Source: Natronomonas aquatica (GTDB taxonomy: Archaea > Halobacteriota > Halobacteria > Halobacteriales > Haloarculaceae). From it: a DNA stretch of 64,000 bases. Under the pieces are notes generated by a model, which was not told where the DNA came from, ran no database searches, and saw nothing but the letters and a program-made list of their open reading frames with translations. Positions 9,008-17,682 of the stretch are shown one piece after another (position 1 is the stretch's first letter; each line of letters opens with the position of its first letter). A program made the position numbers and the translations under genes. The stretch is from NCBI RefSeq assembly GCF_024449025.1, contig NZ_JAHLKM010000002.1:186001-250000 (forward strand), given 5' to 3'.

Positions 9008-9598
9008 ATGAACGACGACGCGATGGGGCGGTTTCCCGTCCCCGACAGAGAGGAGCTTCCGGACGATATTCGCGAGCGCATCGACGAGGAGCGCGAGCGG
9101 GCCGGCTTTACCCCGAACGTCATGTCGGCGTTCGCCTACAAGCCGAGTCACTTCCGGGCCTTCTTTTCGTACCACGACGCACTCATCGAGGACACGGCGC
9201 TGGAACGCGAAGAGATCGAGATGCTGGTCGTGACGGTTTCGGGTGTCAACGACTGTCTGTACTGTGTCGTCGCCCACGGCGCCCTGTTGCGGATCTACGC
9301 CGACGCGCCCAAGCTCGCCGACCAGCTGGCGACGAACCACCGCACCGCGGATCTGCCCGAACAGCACCGCACGATGCTGGACGTCGCCGTCGAACTCACC
9401 GAATCGCCCGGCGAGGTCGACGGGGAGGCGATCGAGCGCCTCCGGTCGGTGGGTTTTTCCACCGAGGAAATCTGGGACATCGCGAGCGTCGTCGCCGTCT
9501 TCAACCTCTCGAACCGGATGGCGACGTTCGCCGATATGCGACCCAACGACGAATTCTATACCCTCGGCCGGACAGACACCTCGGGGGACGGCGAATAG
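9008..9598 (+). CDS. peroxidase-related AhpD/CMD-family protein
   Basis: A 196-residue alpha-helical protein of the carboxymuconolactone decarboxylase/AhpD family. The redox motif CLYCVVAHG (CxxCxxxH) sits in the middle, as in peroxidase-related enzymes that reduce hydroperoxides with a Cys pair and a proton-relay His. The C-terminal half, with NLSNRMATFADMRPN, resembles the same subgroup. A TTTTAA element at 8979-8985 lies about 25-30 bp before the ATG, consistent with leaderless transcription. It stands alone 66 bp after guaB. Confidence 0.88.
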   Translation: MNDDAMGRFPVPDREELPDDIRERIDEERERAGFTPNVMSAFAYKPSHFRAFFSYHDALIEDTALEREEIEMLVVTVSGVNDCLYCVVAHGALLRIYADAPKLADQLATNHRTADLPEQHRTMLDVAVELTESPGEVDGEAIERLRSVGFSTEEIWDIASVVAVFNLSNRMATFADMRPNDEFYTLGRTDTSGDGE

Positions 9599-9620
9599 CG
9601 GGACGGGAGCGGTCTGGCGG

Positions 9621-9803
9621 CTACCCCTCGAACGCTTCGAGTATCTCGAGTCCTTCCCGGGTCTTCACGAACGACTTCACCGACGACCGGGTCCCACAGT
9701 ACGGACAGTCGAACTCGGCGTCCGGCCCCGGGAGCGAGTCGGGCGTCGCCTCCCACGTCTCCTCACAGTTCGTACATTCCAGCGGGATCCAGGCTGCGTT
9801 CAT
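9621..9803 (-). CDS. 60-residue zinc-ribbon protein
   Basis: Starts at ATG 9803 (MNAAWIPLECTNC). Two pairs, CTNC and CPYC, spaced about 22 residues apart, form one zinc ribbon. A TATA element (ATATAAAA on this strand, 9834-9828) is 25-31 bp upstream, fixing the leaderless start. Small zinc ribbons of this type are common and conserved in haloarchaea, and their targets are mostly unknown. It converges on the AhpD-like gene. Confidence 0.75.
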   Translation of the reverse strand: MNAAWIPLECTNCEETWEATPDSLPGPDAEFDCPYCGTRSSVKSFVKTREGLEILEAFEG

Positions 9804-9837
9804 AATAGCCGATACGGCCTGCTGATTTTTATATTGT

Positions 9838-10044
9838 TCAGGATGCGCCCGCCGCCCTGTCCGTCCACTTCTCACAGGCGATCTGCGGGGGACAGATCCC
9901 GGTAAACGTACTCTGTATCAGGTTCGCCCCCGCGAAGGCGTCGATCAGGAAGAACCACTCGTTGACGAACCACCCGAGGAGGAAGCCGGCCAGTATCACG
10001 GCCCCGGCGAACCGCCGAACGAACCTGTCACATTCTTTTGTCAT
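9838..10044 (-). CDS. DUF2892-like small membrane protein
   Basis: A 68-residue protein with two hydrophobic segments: AGAVILAGFLLGWFV and a WFFLIDAFAGANLIQSTFTG segment. The ending GICPP with a second Cys (IACEK) is typical of DUF2892 (YgaP membrane-part) proteins, which often accompany rhodaneses or sulfur enzymes. No rhodanese is nearby. The start is ATG 10044. A TATAAAAAT element at 10084-10076 is 32-40 bp upstream, implying a very short leader. Confidence 0.75.
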   Translation of the reverse strand: MTKECDRFVRRFAGAVILAGFLLGWFVNEWFFLIDAFAGANLIQSTFTGICPPQIACEKWTDRAAGAS

Positions 10045-10166
10045 ATTGGGTCTATAGTACAATACAATCGGGATGTATAAAAATCTGTCCTCCCGAACCC
10101 GAGGCGACGGTTCCGATCGGCGGACGCCCGGAAAAAGTCATGTACTGCTACCCGTATAGTGATCGT

Positions 10167-10892
10167 ATGAGCGAACTCCTGTATCTCCCCGACGCGGACG
10201 ACGTCACGGCCTTCGAAGCGACCGTCACGGAGGCGACACCGGCGTATATCGTCCTCGACGGGACCTACTTTTATCCGGAGGGCGGCGGCCAGCCCGCCGA
10301 CCGCGGCCGGATCGCCTGGGACGGCGGCGAGACGGGAGTCTCCGGAGTGCGGAAATCCCACGGCGACGTTCGCCACGAGATCGGGGACGTCTCCGGGACG
10401 CTCCCGGAGCCCGGAACGACGGTCGAAGGCGAGATCGACGCCGAACGCCGGCGGAAGCTCACGCGGATGCACACCGCCCAACACGTCGTCTCCCGGGTCG
10501 TCCTCAACGAGTACGGCGCGACGACGGCAGGCAATCAGATCTACCCGGATCGTTCGCGCATCGACTTCGAGCCTGCCGACTTCGACGACGCGGACGTCGC
10601 GTCGATCGAGCGGCGGAGCAACGAGGCGATCGAACGGGATCTCCCGGTACGAAAGGCAAACCGGGACCGTGAACGCGTCGAACGCGAGGTCGACGAGGGC
10701 CGGGCGCTGCTCGATTTGATCCCCGAGTCGGTGGATCCGCTCCGTGTAGTCGAGATCGAGGGCTTCGATATGTGTCCGTGTGGCGGGACACACGTCGACT
10801 CGCTCGGCGAGATCGGTCGGCTCGAGATCACGGACGTTGTCTCGAAGGGCGAGGAAACCGAACGGATCGAGTTCGAACTCCACGAAGGGTGA
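10167..10892 (+). CDS. alaX: alanyl-tRNA editing protein AlaX
   Basis: Hydrolyses mischarged Ser- or Gly-tRNA(Ala) in trans. The 241-residue length fits the AlaX-M type: an N-terminal beta-barrel (about 1-90, with the Gly-rich YFYPEGGGQPADRG) and an editing domain. Zinc ligands are visible as His102 and His106 (HTAQH) plus Cys205 and His209 (CPCGGTH). I chose ATG 10167 (MSELLYLPD); an in-frame ATG at 10140 would add nine residues of no evident role. It is a single gene with no coupled neighbour. Confidence 0.93.
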   Translation: MSELLYLPDADDVTAFEATVTEATPAYIVLDGTYFYPEGGGQPADRGRIAWDGGETGVSGVRKSHGDVRHEIGDVSGTLPEPGTTVEGEIDAERRRKLTRMHTAQHVVSRVVLNEYGATTAGNQIYPDRSRIDFEPADFDDADVASIERRSNEAIERDLPVRKANRDRERVEREVDEGRALLDLIPESVDPLRVVEIEGFDMCPCGGTHVDSLGEIGRLEITDVVSKGEETERIEFELHEG

Positions 10893-11028
10893 GCCGTCGA
10901 GAGTTTCGGGGATCCACCGCGCCCGCAGCCGATCGATTTCGGGGGCCTACGACCGGCGGGTGTCCGTTCGTCCCTCCGTGTTCGTGGTTTCGTCCTCGTC
11001 TCCGGCTTCCTCGGCGTCCGACCCTTCC

Positions 11029-11661
11029 TCACTTCCCGTCGACAGTCTCTTCGCCACTGGCGGTCTCTTCGCCGCTGACGGTCTCTTTGACCGTCTCTTC
11101 GACCTTCTCGTCGACGGTACGCTCGACGGTTTCTTCGACTTTCTCCCCGACCGCCTCCTCGACGGTTTCCTGGACGGTTTCCTCGACGGTTTCTTCGACC
11201 TTCTGACCGACCGTCTCCTCGACCGTTCCGGTGACTTCCTCGCTGACCGTCTCGCCCATCTCGGTAGCCACACCGTCGACCTCTTTGCTTACGGTGTCTT
11301 CGACCGTCTTTTCGACCTGTGCCTCGACCTGTTTGCTCACGGTGTCGCCGACCGTCTCGTCGACAGTCCGTTCGACCTGTTTGCTCACGGTGTCGCCGAC
11401 CGTCTCGTCGACAGTCCGTTCGACCTCCCTGCTTACGGTCTCCTCGACCGCCTCCTCGACCTGCTCTGCGACTTCCCTCGTCATCCAGTCGGGATCGTAC
11501 CGCGACATCTTCCAGACGACGTGGATGGCATACGAGGCCAACACGCCCAGGCCGAACGCGATCCCGACAGTGGTTCCGACGAGGAAGATAACGGCGATGG
11601 CGATGAAGATCATCACCCCGTAAGTGATATCCACGATGGCGTCGATACGCCCCGGCTTCAT
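11029..11661 (-). CDS. membrane-anchored V-x-x-x tetrad-repeat protein
   Basis: A 210-residue protein. Residues 1-52 hold two hydrophobic segments (VMIFIAIAVIFLV and VGIAFGLGVLASYAIHVV). From residue 64 to about 198, Val recurs every fourth residue: 16 tetrads, one 3-residue step (VDGVATEMGET), then 14 more. The positions between are Glu, Thr, Asp, Lys or Gln, as in VEET, VDET and VSKQ. Such a period-4 stripe would form a long rigid amphipathic helix with a supercoil unlike a heptad coiled coil. No enzyme motif. It may be a cytoplasmic or surface stalk or an oligomerisation rod; I know no named family. Confidence 0.75.
   Translation of the reverse strand: MKPGRIDAIVDITYGVMIFIAIAVIFLVGTTVGIAFGLGVLASYAIHVVWKMSRYDPDWMTREVAEQVEEAVEETVSREVERTVDETVGDTVSKQVERTVDETVGDTVSKQVEAQVEKTVEDTVSKEVDGVATEMGETVSEEVTGTVEETVGQKVEETVEETVQETVEEAVGEKVEETVERTVDEKVEETVKETVSGEETASGEETVDGK
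11324..11419. repeat. exact 48-bp tandem duplication
   Basis: Two consecutive 48-bp units (11324-11371 and 11372-11419) are identical. In the minus-strand protein each encodes the 16-residue unit VERTVDETVGDTVSKQ. The unit is four tetrads, so duplication keeps both frame and Val phase. Confidence 0.85.
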
Positions 11662-11885
11662 CGTCCTGTCCTCTCAGTTTCGGTTCCGGTCCCGGTTCCG
11701 GCCTCGGTCCCGGCTTCAGTCCCCCGCGGCGATCGGTCGATCGGAGACATACACGAACGCTCGACCTCCAGACACGAATATCCGTCTATCCCGCCGGGGC
11801 GCTGGCCGGCCGTCTTGCCGTCGCGGTCCCGTCTGAGACCGAAAAACGCCGGGTTCATACCGCCGGAGACGCTACGAATCGGTAG

Positions 11886-12734
11886 ATGCGCGTCGAGACG
11901 CTGGGTGACGGAACGCCGGAGGTCGCAATCGTCGGCGCTATCCACGGGGACGAACCCTGTGGAGCGGTCGCGGTCGAAGCGCTTCTGGCGGCCGACCTCG
12001 ACGTCGAACGCCCGGTCAAACTCATCGTGGCGAACGAACGAGCCATCGATAGGGAGGTCAGATACGTTGAGGAGGACCTCAACCGGGCCTTCCCGGGGTC
12101 GCCGGACGCCGGGACTCACGAGGGACGGCTGGCCCACGAACTGCTCGCGGAGATCCGGGGCTGTGAGACCCTCTCGTTGCACTCGACACAGTCACATCCG
12201 GAGCCGTTCGCGCTGGTGGAGGAACTCGACGGCTACGGCAGGTCGATCTGTCCGTACCTGTCGATCGGAGCGCTCGTCGAGACGGCGGGATACAGCGGCG
12301 GGCGGCTCATCTCGTATCCGGGCGTGATCGAACTCGAGTGTGGCCGTCAGGGTTCGGCGGCCGCCGCCGAAAACGCCGAAGGGCTCGCCCGGGAGTTTCT
12401 CGTCGCGGTCGGCGTCCTCTCCGGCGAGACGGAACCGCCGCACCAGCGCCCGCTCTCGGTGTTCCGGCTCGACCAGCAGATCCCGAAACCGAAGGCCGAA
12501 CGGTACGAGGTCTTCGTCGAGAACTTCCAGCGTGTACCGGAAGGCGAACGGTTCGCCGCGGCGGACGGCGACCCTCTCTTCGCCGAGTACCCCTTCTATC
12601 CGATTTTGCTCTCGGCGTACGGGTACCGGAACGTCTTCGGCTACGCCGGCAGTCTCGTCGGCCGACTCGACGGCGAGGCGCCGTCGCGCTCGGGGGCCGA
12701 CGGCTCGATCCGTCCCAACCGCGGACGCAGGTAG
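11886..12734 (+). CDS. AspA/AstE-like deacylase
   Basis: A 282-residue protein of the succinylglutamate desuccinylase/aspartoacylase family (M14-like zinc hydrolases). The zinc-binding HGDEPCG motif is at residues 20-26 and a second His is in SLHSTQS. The first 25 residues (VAIVGAIHGDE) and the middle ELECGRQG are typical. These enzymes remove acyl groups from small N-acyl amino acids, but haloarchaeal substrates are not established. Starts 225 bp from the divergent tetrad-repeat gene; converges on UPF0179. Confidence 0.87.
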   Translation: MRVETLGDGTPEVAIVGAIHGDEPCGAVAVEALLAADLDVERPVKLIVANERAIDREVRYVEEDLNRAFPGSPDAGTHEGRLAHELLAEIRGCETLSLHSTQSHPEPFALVEELDGYGRSICPYLSIGALVETAGYSGGRLISYPGVIELECGRQGSAAAAENAEGLAREFLVAVGVLSGETEPPHQRPLSVFRLDQQIPKPKAERYEVFVENFQRVPEGERFAAADGDPLFAEYPFYPILLSAYGYRNVFGYAGSLVGRLDGEAPSRSGADGSIRPNRGRR

Positions 12735-12735
12735 G

Positions 12736-13182
12736 TCACTCCTGCTCCGGCGCGAACTCGACGAGCGTCAGCTCCCGATCGAGCATACAGTGGTCGTGTG
12801 GCGGGTCCCCGACGACCTCCGCGATCTGGTACTCCTCGTCGAACTCTGCACCCTCGGGCTCGCAGAACTCGTGGCTCGGACACTCCGTGTACGGACACGG
12901 TCCCTCGAGTGAGGCCTTGCTGCCGGCGTATGCGGTGTTGGAAGCCACGTTGGCGAGCATCGGCGCCGGCTCTACCTCGACGGCCGTCACGCCGCCGGCG
13001 TGGACGGCACACTCGAGCGTTCCCGAGTCCCGGACCGAGGTCACACGGTACCGGCGTCCGACGGTCAGATTCAGACACTGCTCGCGGTACGGACACCCAT
13101 CACAGGCGGCTGACTCACCGCCGTAGACGAACTCGGTCCCCACCTCCGCGAGCGTCTCGCCGATGAGCGTGACCTTCGACAT
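12736..13182 (-). CDS. UPF0179 family cysteine-rich protein
   Basis: A 148-residue protein with two cysteine clusters, CDGCPYREQC (about 27-36) and CPYTECPSHEFC (about 96-107), which likely hold zinc or an iron-sulfur cluster. Overall pattern matches UPF0179, an archaeal family of unknown function. It ends 1 bp after the deacylase stop (convergent). A short gap of 57 bp separates it from the OB-fold/thiolase pair. Confidence 0.9.
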   Translation of the reverse strand: MSKVTLIGETLAEVGTEFVYGGESAACDGCPYREQCLNLTVGRRYRVTSVRDSGTLECAVHAGGVTAVEVEPAPMLANVASNTAYAGSKASLEGPCPYTECPSHEFCEPEGAEFDEEYQIAEVVGDPPHDHCMLDRELTLVEFAPEQE

Positions 13183-13239
13183 ACCGTGTTTTCGACCGGT
13201 GGTATGTTAAGGCCGTCGTCGCGATCGGCCGTTTCCAGT

Positions 13240-13674
13240 CTACACCGGCTCGAATACGTGCAACGGCCACTCGAGTTCGTGCTCGAGGGCGAGCGATCGT
13301 TCCTCGTCTGTCAACGCCCGGGTCCCGAGTTCGACGGGGTCGCCGATCCCGACGGCGTCGTAGTTGGCGTCGACCCGTCCCGTCAGCCGCCCCCCGGAGT
13401 CGAGTTCGACGACCGCGATCGTGTAGGGGGCGTCGTCCTCTAAGGCCGGCGGTGGCGTGTGGACCGCGGTATAACTGTATATCTCGCCCGTCTTCGGCTG
13501 GGGTTCGACGTCGACGTTCCGGCTCCCACAGCCGTAACAGGCCGGCCGCGGCGGAAGCAACACTTCACCGCAGTCGGCACAGACGCCGGCTAGGAGGTCG
13601 CCGTCGGCCAGCGCGGAAAAAAAGCCCGGCAGCGTTAGCGGGCTGTCGACGTCGAGTCGGTCCTCGCCGCTCAT
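13240..13674 (-). CDS. Zn-ribbon OB-fold partner of thiolase
   Basis: A 144-residue protein with an N-terminal rubredoxin-like zinc ribbon (CADC and CYGC, residues 32-50) followed by an OB fold (EIYSYTAVHTPP). These DUF35-type proteins bind SCP-x-like thiolases or HMG-CoA synthase and may channel acyl-CoA. The start is ATG 13674, preceded by a strong Shine-Dalgarno GGAGGTG at spacing 5; it overlaps the thiolase stop by 4 bp (ATGA), showing translational coupling. The two products very likely form one complex. Confidence 0.92.
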   Translation of the reverse strand: MSGEDRLDVDSPLTLPGFFSALADGDLLAGVCADCGEVLLPPRPACYGCGSRNVDVEPQPKTGEIYSYTAVHTPPPALEDDAPYTIAVVELDSGGRLTGRVDANYDAVGIGDPVELGTRALTDEERSLALEHELEWPLHVFEPV

Positions 13675-14846
13675 CGCGCCACCTCCGTTCCCGCAGTGAG
13701 AACGTGTGCGACCGTGACCGCGTCGGCGACGCCGCCTTCGTTCAACAGAAGCGCCGTCTCCGCGCCCGGGACTGCCCGGTCGCCGGCCACCCCCGTCAGC
13801 TGTTCGTAGGCCTCGATGGCCTGCAGTATCCCCGTCGCGCCGATCGGGTGTCCGCGGGCCTTCAGCCCGCCGCTCGGGCTGAGGGACACGTCGGTCCACC
13901 CCGCCTCGCGCGATTCGGGCGGCAGGTAGCTCTGGTAACCGTACCCGGTCGGCGCGAAACCGGCGGCCTCGGACAGCAGTGCCTCCGAGACGGTAAAGGC
14001 ATCGTGGACCTCGGCGACGTCGACGTCCTCGGGTTCGAGGCCGGCCTCCTCGTAGGCGCTTTCGGCGGCGACGGCCGCGCCCTCGATCTCGGTCATGTTC
14101 CGCTCGGCGACCGCGATGTTGTTCGCGGCCGTGCCGGTCCCGGCGACGGTGACCCACGGAACGCCGAGTTCGTCGGCGACCGCGGCGGTCGTGACGAGAG
14201 CCACCGCGGCACCGTCGCCCACCGGCGCACAGTCGTACAGTTTCAGCGGCGGCGCGACCGGCGGCGATTCGAGCACGGTATCGGTATCGATCTCATCGGA
14301 AAACTGCGCTCTGGGGTTCTTCGCGGCGTTGCGGTGGTTCTTGACGGCGATCTCGGCCAGATCCTCCTCGGTCGCGTCGGTCTCATGGAGGTACCGCTGT
14401 GCGAGCAGGGCGTACTGGCTCGGGGCCGTTACCCCGGACCGTTGCTCTATCGCACGATCGAACGCCGCCGAGAGCGCATCCGTCGCCCCGCCCGTGCCGC
14501 CGGCTGTCATCTTCTCGACGCCACAGGCCAACACGCCCTCGTGTTCGCCGTTTCGGACGTCCTTCGCCGCGTGTCTGAGCGCGAGTGCGCCCGCGGCCGC
14601 ACACCCCTCGACGCGTTCGGCGGGGACGTTTCTGAGCCCGGCCCACTCGGCGAGCAAGGTCCCGTGCATGATCTGGTGTTCGTACTGCTCGGATTGGTTG
14701 CCGACGTATACCGCGTCGGCGAGTTCCGCCGGGTCGGGCAGCCCCTCGAAGGCCTCCTCGAGGGCCAGAGAGAACAGGTCCCTCCCGGGGAAGTCGGTCC
14801 GCCCGACGGGTGAGGATCCGACCGCCGCGATCACTGGCTGTGGCAT
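13671..14846 (-). CDS. SCP-x-type thiolase (acetyl-CoA acetyltransferase family)
   Basis: A 391-residue thiolase-fold enzyme of the SCP2/SCP-x class, cleaving or condensing acyl-CoA. The nucleophile Cys82 is in VEGCAAAGAL. The His of HDAF and the C-terminal GGLKARGHPIGATG loop are present; the second catalytic Cys of bacterial thiolase II is not apparent, as usual for this class. It is translationally coupled to the OB-fold partner and divergent from the acyl-CoA ligase, about 130 bp away. Together these suggest acyl-CoA catabolism or ketoacyl-CoA synthesis. Confidence 0.93.
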   Translation of the reverse strand: MPQPVIAAVGSSPVGRTDFPGRDLFSLALEEAFEGLPDPAELADAVYVGNQSEQYEHQIMHGTLLAEWAGLRNVPAERVEGCAAAGALALRHAAKDVRNGEHEGVLACGVEKMTAGGTGGATDALSAAFDRAIEQRSGVTAPSQYALLAQRYLHETDATEEDLAEIAVKNHRNAAKNPRAQFSDEIDTDTVLESPPVAPPLKLYDCAPVGDGAAVALVTTAAVADELGVPWVTVAGTGTAANNIAVAERNMTEIEGAAVAAESAYEEAGLEPEDVDVAEVHDAFTVSEALLSEAAGFAPTGYGYQSYLPPESREAGWTDVSLSPSGGLKARGHPIGATGILQAIEAYEQLTGVAGDRAVPGAETALLLNEGGVADAVTVAHVLTAGTEVAR

Positions 14847-14976
14847 ATCGTCACGGGGTAGCCGGCGGGAGCGAATAGTTCTTCCGCCCCCGCCCCTGTT
14901 TCCCCGATCGAGATCTCTTGCCCGCCCCGGCGCGGAAATCCTTAATCATTATTACAGCGGGCTATGGAGTCGACAC

Positions 14977-16590
14977 ATGCGCAAGCCACTGCTGACGACG
15001 GAGTTTCTCGACCGCGCCCGCCGGGACTACGGCGATATGGAGGCGATCGTCGCGACGACCGGCGAACGGTTCACCTACGAGGAGTTCGGCGACCGTGCCG
15101 ACCGGTTCTCGGCGGCGCTCCAGGATCGGGGGATCCGAAAGGGCGATACGGTCGCCGTCCTCGATCCGAACACGCACTACCATCTCGAGGCGGCCTATGG
15201 GATCATGCAGATCGGCGCGATCCACACGCCGCTGAACTACCGGCTGGTGCCGGAGGACTTCGAGTACATCCTCAACGACGCCGACGTGACCGCCGTCTTC
15301 GCCGACTACGAACTCGCCGGAAAGATCGAGTCGATCCGGGATTCGGTTCCGACGGAGGTGTTCGTCACGAACGATCCCGGCGAGGTCGACGGCGAGTGGG
15401 AGGACTTCGATTCGATCGTCGAGTCGGCCGGTCCGGCGTACGACCGACCGGAGATGGACGAAGACGACGTCATCACGATCAACTACACCTCCGGGACGAC
15501 CGGCGACCCCAAGGGCGTGATGCGGACCCACCGGACCGAAACGATCCACGCCTACCTGACGGCCGTCCACCAGGAGATCCGCGACGACGACGTCTATCTG
15601 TGGACGCTCCCGATGTTCCACGTCAACGGCTGGGGCCACATCTACGCGATCACCGGCATGGGGGCGAAACACGTCTGTACCCGGGGTATCGACGCCGAGT
15701 CGATCTTCGCCGCGATCAACGGGGAGGACGTCTCGTATCTCTGTGCCGCTCCGACCGTGCTCAACATGCTGCTCGATCACTACGGTTCCCACGGCGTCTC
15801 GACGACCGGCGCCGCCGACGTCCGGGTGGCGACCGCCGGCAGCGCGCCGCCGGAGGCGACCATCCGGACCGTCGAAGACGAGTTCGGCTGGTATCTCAAA
15901 CACGTCTACGGTGCGACCGAGACCGGGCCGCTCATCACGACCTCGGACGCCCGCCGGTACTTCGAGGACGACGACCCCGATCGGTTCGCAGTGAAAAAGA
16001 CCCAGGGGATGGGGTATCTCGGGACGGAGATCCGCGTCGTCGACGGGAACGGCAACGACGTCCCGGAGGACGGCGAGACGATCGGCGAGATCGTCGTCCG
16101 CGGCAACCAGGTCATGGACCGGTACCTCGGCAAGCCCGAGGCGACCGAGGAGGCGTTCAACGAACGGGTCGAGGGGTATTACCACATGGGGGATCTCGCG
16201 ACGGTCGACGGGAACGGGATGATACAGATCCAGGACCGCAAGAAGGACATCATCGTTTCCGGCGGGGAGAACATCTCCTCGATCGAACTCGAGGACACGC
16301 TCTTCGAGCACCCGAACGTCTCCGAGGTGGCGGTCATCCCCTCACCCAGCGAGGAGTGGGGCGAAACGCCGAAAGCGTTCGTCGTCCCCGAGAGCGGCGA
16401 CCCCGACGACACGGACGTTTCGGCCGAGGAACTCACCCAGTTCACCCGAGATAACCTCGCGAGCTACAAGACCGTTCGACGCGTCGAGTTCGTCGCGGAA
16501 CTGCCCACGACCGCCACGGGAAAGATCCAGAAGTACGAACTCCGCGAGCGCGAGTGGGAGGACGAGGACTCGATGGTCGGACAGGGATAG
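14977..16590 (+). CDS. long-chain acyl-CoA synthetase (AMP-forming)
   Basis: A 537-residue ANL-superfamily ligase that activates a carboxylic acid to acyl-CoA. Motifs: phosphate loop NYTSGTTGDPKGV, YGATETGP (A5), and GDLATVDGNGMIQIQDRKKD (A7-A8 hinge) with the following IVSGGENISSIE, and a C-terminal TGKIQK catalytic Lys. The ATG at 14977 gives MRKPLLTTEFLDRA; the frame extends far upstream only as antisense to the thiolase. AT-rich TTAATCATTATTA (14942-14954) about 25-35 bp upstream may hold the TATA box. The chain-length preference is not readable. Confidence 0.93.
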   Translation: MRKPLLTTEFLDRARRDYGDMEAIVATTGERFTYEEFGDRADRFSAALQDRGIRKGDTVAVLDPNTHYHLEAAYGIMQIGAIHTPLNYRLVPEDFEYILNDADVTAVFADYELAGKIESIRDSVPTEVFVTNDPGEVDGEWEDFDSIVESAGPAYDRPEMDEDDVITINYTSGTTGDPKGVMRTHRTETIHAYLTAVHQEIRDDDVYLWTLPMFHVNGWGHIYAITGMGAKHVCTRGIDAESIFAAINGEDVSYLCAAPTVLNMLLDHYGSHGVSTTGAADVRVATAGSAPPEATIRTVEDEFGWYLKHVYGATETGPLITTSDARRYFEDDDPDRFAVKKTQGMGYLGTEIRVVDGNGNDVPEDGETIGEIVVRGNQVMDRYLGKPEATEEAFNERVEGYYHMGDLATVDGNGMIQIQDRKKDIIVSGGENISSIELEDTLFEHPNVSEVAVIPSPSEEWGETPKAFVVPESGDPDDTDVSAEELTQFTRDNLASYKTVRRVEFVAELPTTATGKIQKYELREREWEDEDSMVGQG

Positions 16591-16883
16591 CCCGACGAAC
16601 GGACGGCCAAGAAGTACCAACGCGCCCGGATGTTCTGCTGTACGCCCTCCTGTCTGTCGGAACGGATCCCTGGTCGCGTTTCCCGGAACGATCCAACTCC
16701 CGGGGCGTGCTCGAACGCTCCTCGAGACGGCGCTGGAGGCGGACGATCCACAAAAAAGGACTACGCGATCTGTCGGGCCCTCCAGTATATGCTCGCAGTC
16801 GAGTACCTACACACGAGCGAGGATCCGAAGTAACAGCAACAGGGGCGTACGAGGATCGTCCGTTCCCCGTGGGTCCCGGGACG

Positions 16884-17651
16884 CTACTCGAAGTCCGCCT
16901 CGCGGTTCTCGACGAACGCCGCCATCCCCTCGCGTTGGTCCGGCGTCCCGAAGAGGCCAGCGAAGGTCCGCTTTTCGTAATCGAGCCCGGCGGTGTCGCT
17001 GTATCCCTGTGCGATGGCCTGTTTCGCCGCCCGGAGCGCGAAGGCCGGCTTCGCGGCGAGGTCGGCGGCCAGCTCCGCTGCCCGGTCGTCGATCTCTTCG
17101 TCGGGGACGACCTCGCCGAGCAGTCCCTCCTCCAGTGCGGTCTCGGCGTCCAGCCGCTGGCCGAGGTATATCATCCGTTTCGCGGTCTCCTCGCCGACGA
17201 GCCGCGGGAGCCGCTGGGTGCCACCCCAGCCGGGGATGATACCGAGATCGATCTCGGTGTTGCCGATCAGCGCCGATTCGCTGCCGATCCGGAGATCACA
17301 GGCCATCGCCATCTCACAGCCGCCGCCGAAGGCGTAACCGTCGACGACCGCCACTGTCGGCGCGGGGAATCGCTCTAGAGCGTCGGTGACGCCGTGGCCG
17401 AGTTCGCCCCACGCCTGGGCCTCCTGCGTCGAGAGGTCCTTCATGTACTTGATGTCCGCGCCGGCGATGAAAGCGTCCTCGCCGGCGCCTCTGAGAACGA
17501 GCACGCGGGCGCCTTCCGCCTCCGCCTCGGCGACCGCCTCCCCCAGCGCCTCCAGGGTCTCGACGTTCAACGCGTTGAGCGCGTCCGGTCGATCGACGGT
17601 CACGGTCGCGATGTCGGCGCTCCACTCGAGTCCGACGGTGTCCCAAGACAT
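16884..17651 (-). CDS. enoyl-CoA hydratase/isomerase family protein
   Basis: A 255-residue crotonase-fold enzyme. Oxyanion-hole segments are AGADIKYMKDL and GYAFGGGCEMAMACD; the acidic pair region is NTEIDLGIIPGWGGTQRLPR, which retains the Glu of the hydratase type. The C-terminal FAGLFGTPDQREGMAAFVE trimerisation helix is complete. In beta-oxidation it hydrates trans-2-enoyl-CoA. It sits between the acyl-CoA ligase and the acyl-CoA dehydrogenase regions but is not in an operon with either. Confidence 0.93.
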   Translation of the reverse strand: MSWDTVGLEWSADIATVTVDRPDALNALNVETLEALGEAVAEAEAEGARVLVLRGAGEDAFIAGADIKYMKDLSTQEAQAWGELGHGVTDALERFPAPTVAVVDGYAFGGGCEMAMACDLRIGSESALIGNTEIDLGIIPGWGGTQRLPRLVGEETAKRMIYLGQRLDAETALEEGLLGEVVPDEEIDDRAAELAADLAAKPAFALRAAKQAIAQGYSDTAGLDYEKRTFAGLFGTPDQREGMAAFVENREADFE

Positions 17652-17682
17652 GCCGGGGGCTTCGCGAGGGCGATCGATAAAG

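Noticed and set aside
10780..12327. 515-codon open frame on the plus strand through the tetrad gene
   Set aside because: It is the reverse frame of the repeat, so it also shows periodic LDGFLDG-like repeats. The minus frame has membrane segments, a good start and acidic composition typical of halophiles, so I take it as the real one.
13452..14813. 453-codon open frame on the plus strand
   Set aside because: Antisense to the thiolase and OB-fold genes; Arg-rich, no motif.
16630..16833. 67-codon frame after the acyl-CoA ligase
   Set aside because: No promoter at the right distance, basic and Cys-rich, unlike the local proteins.
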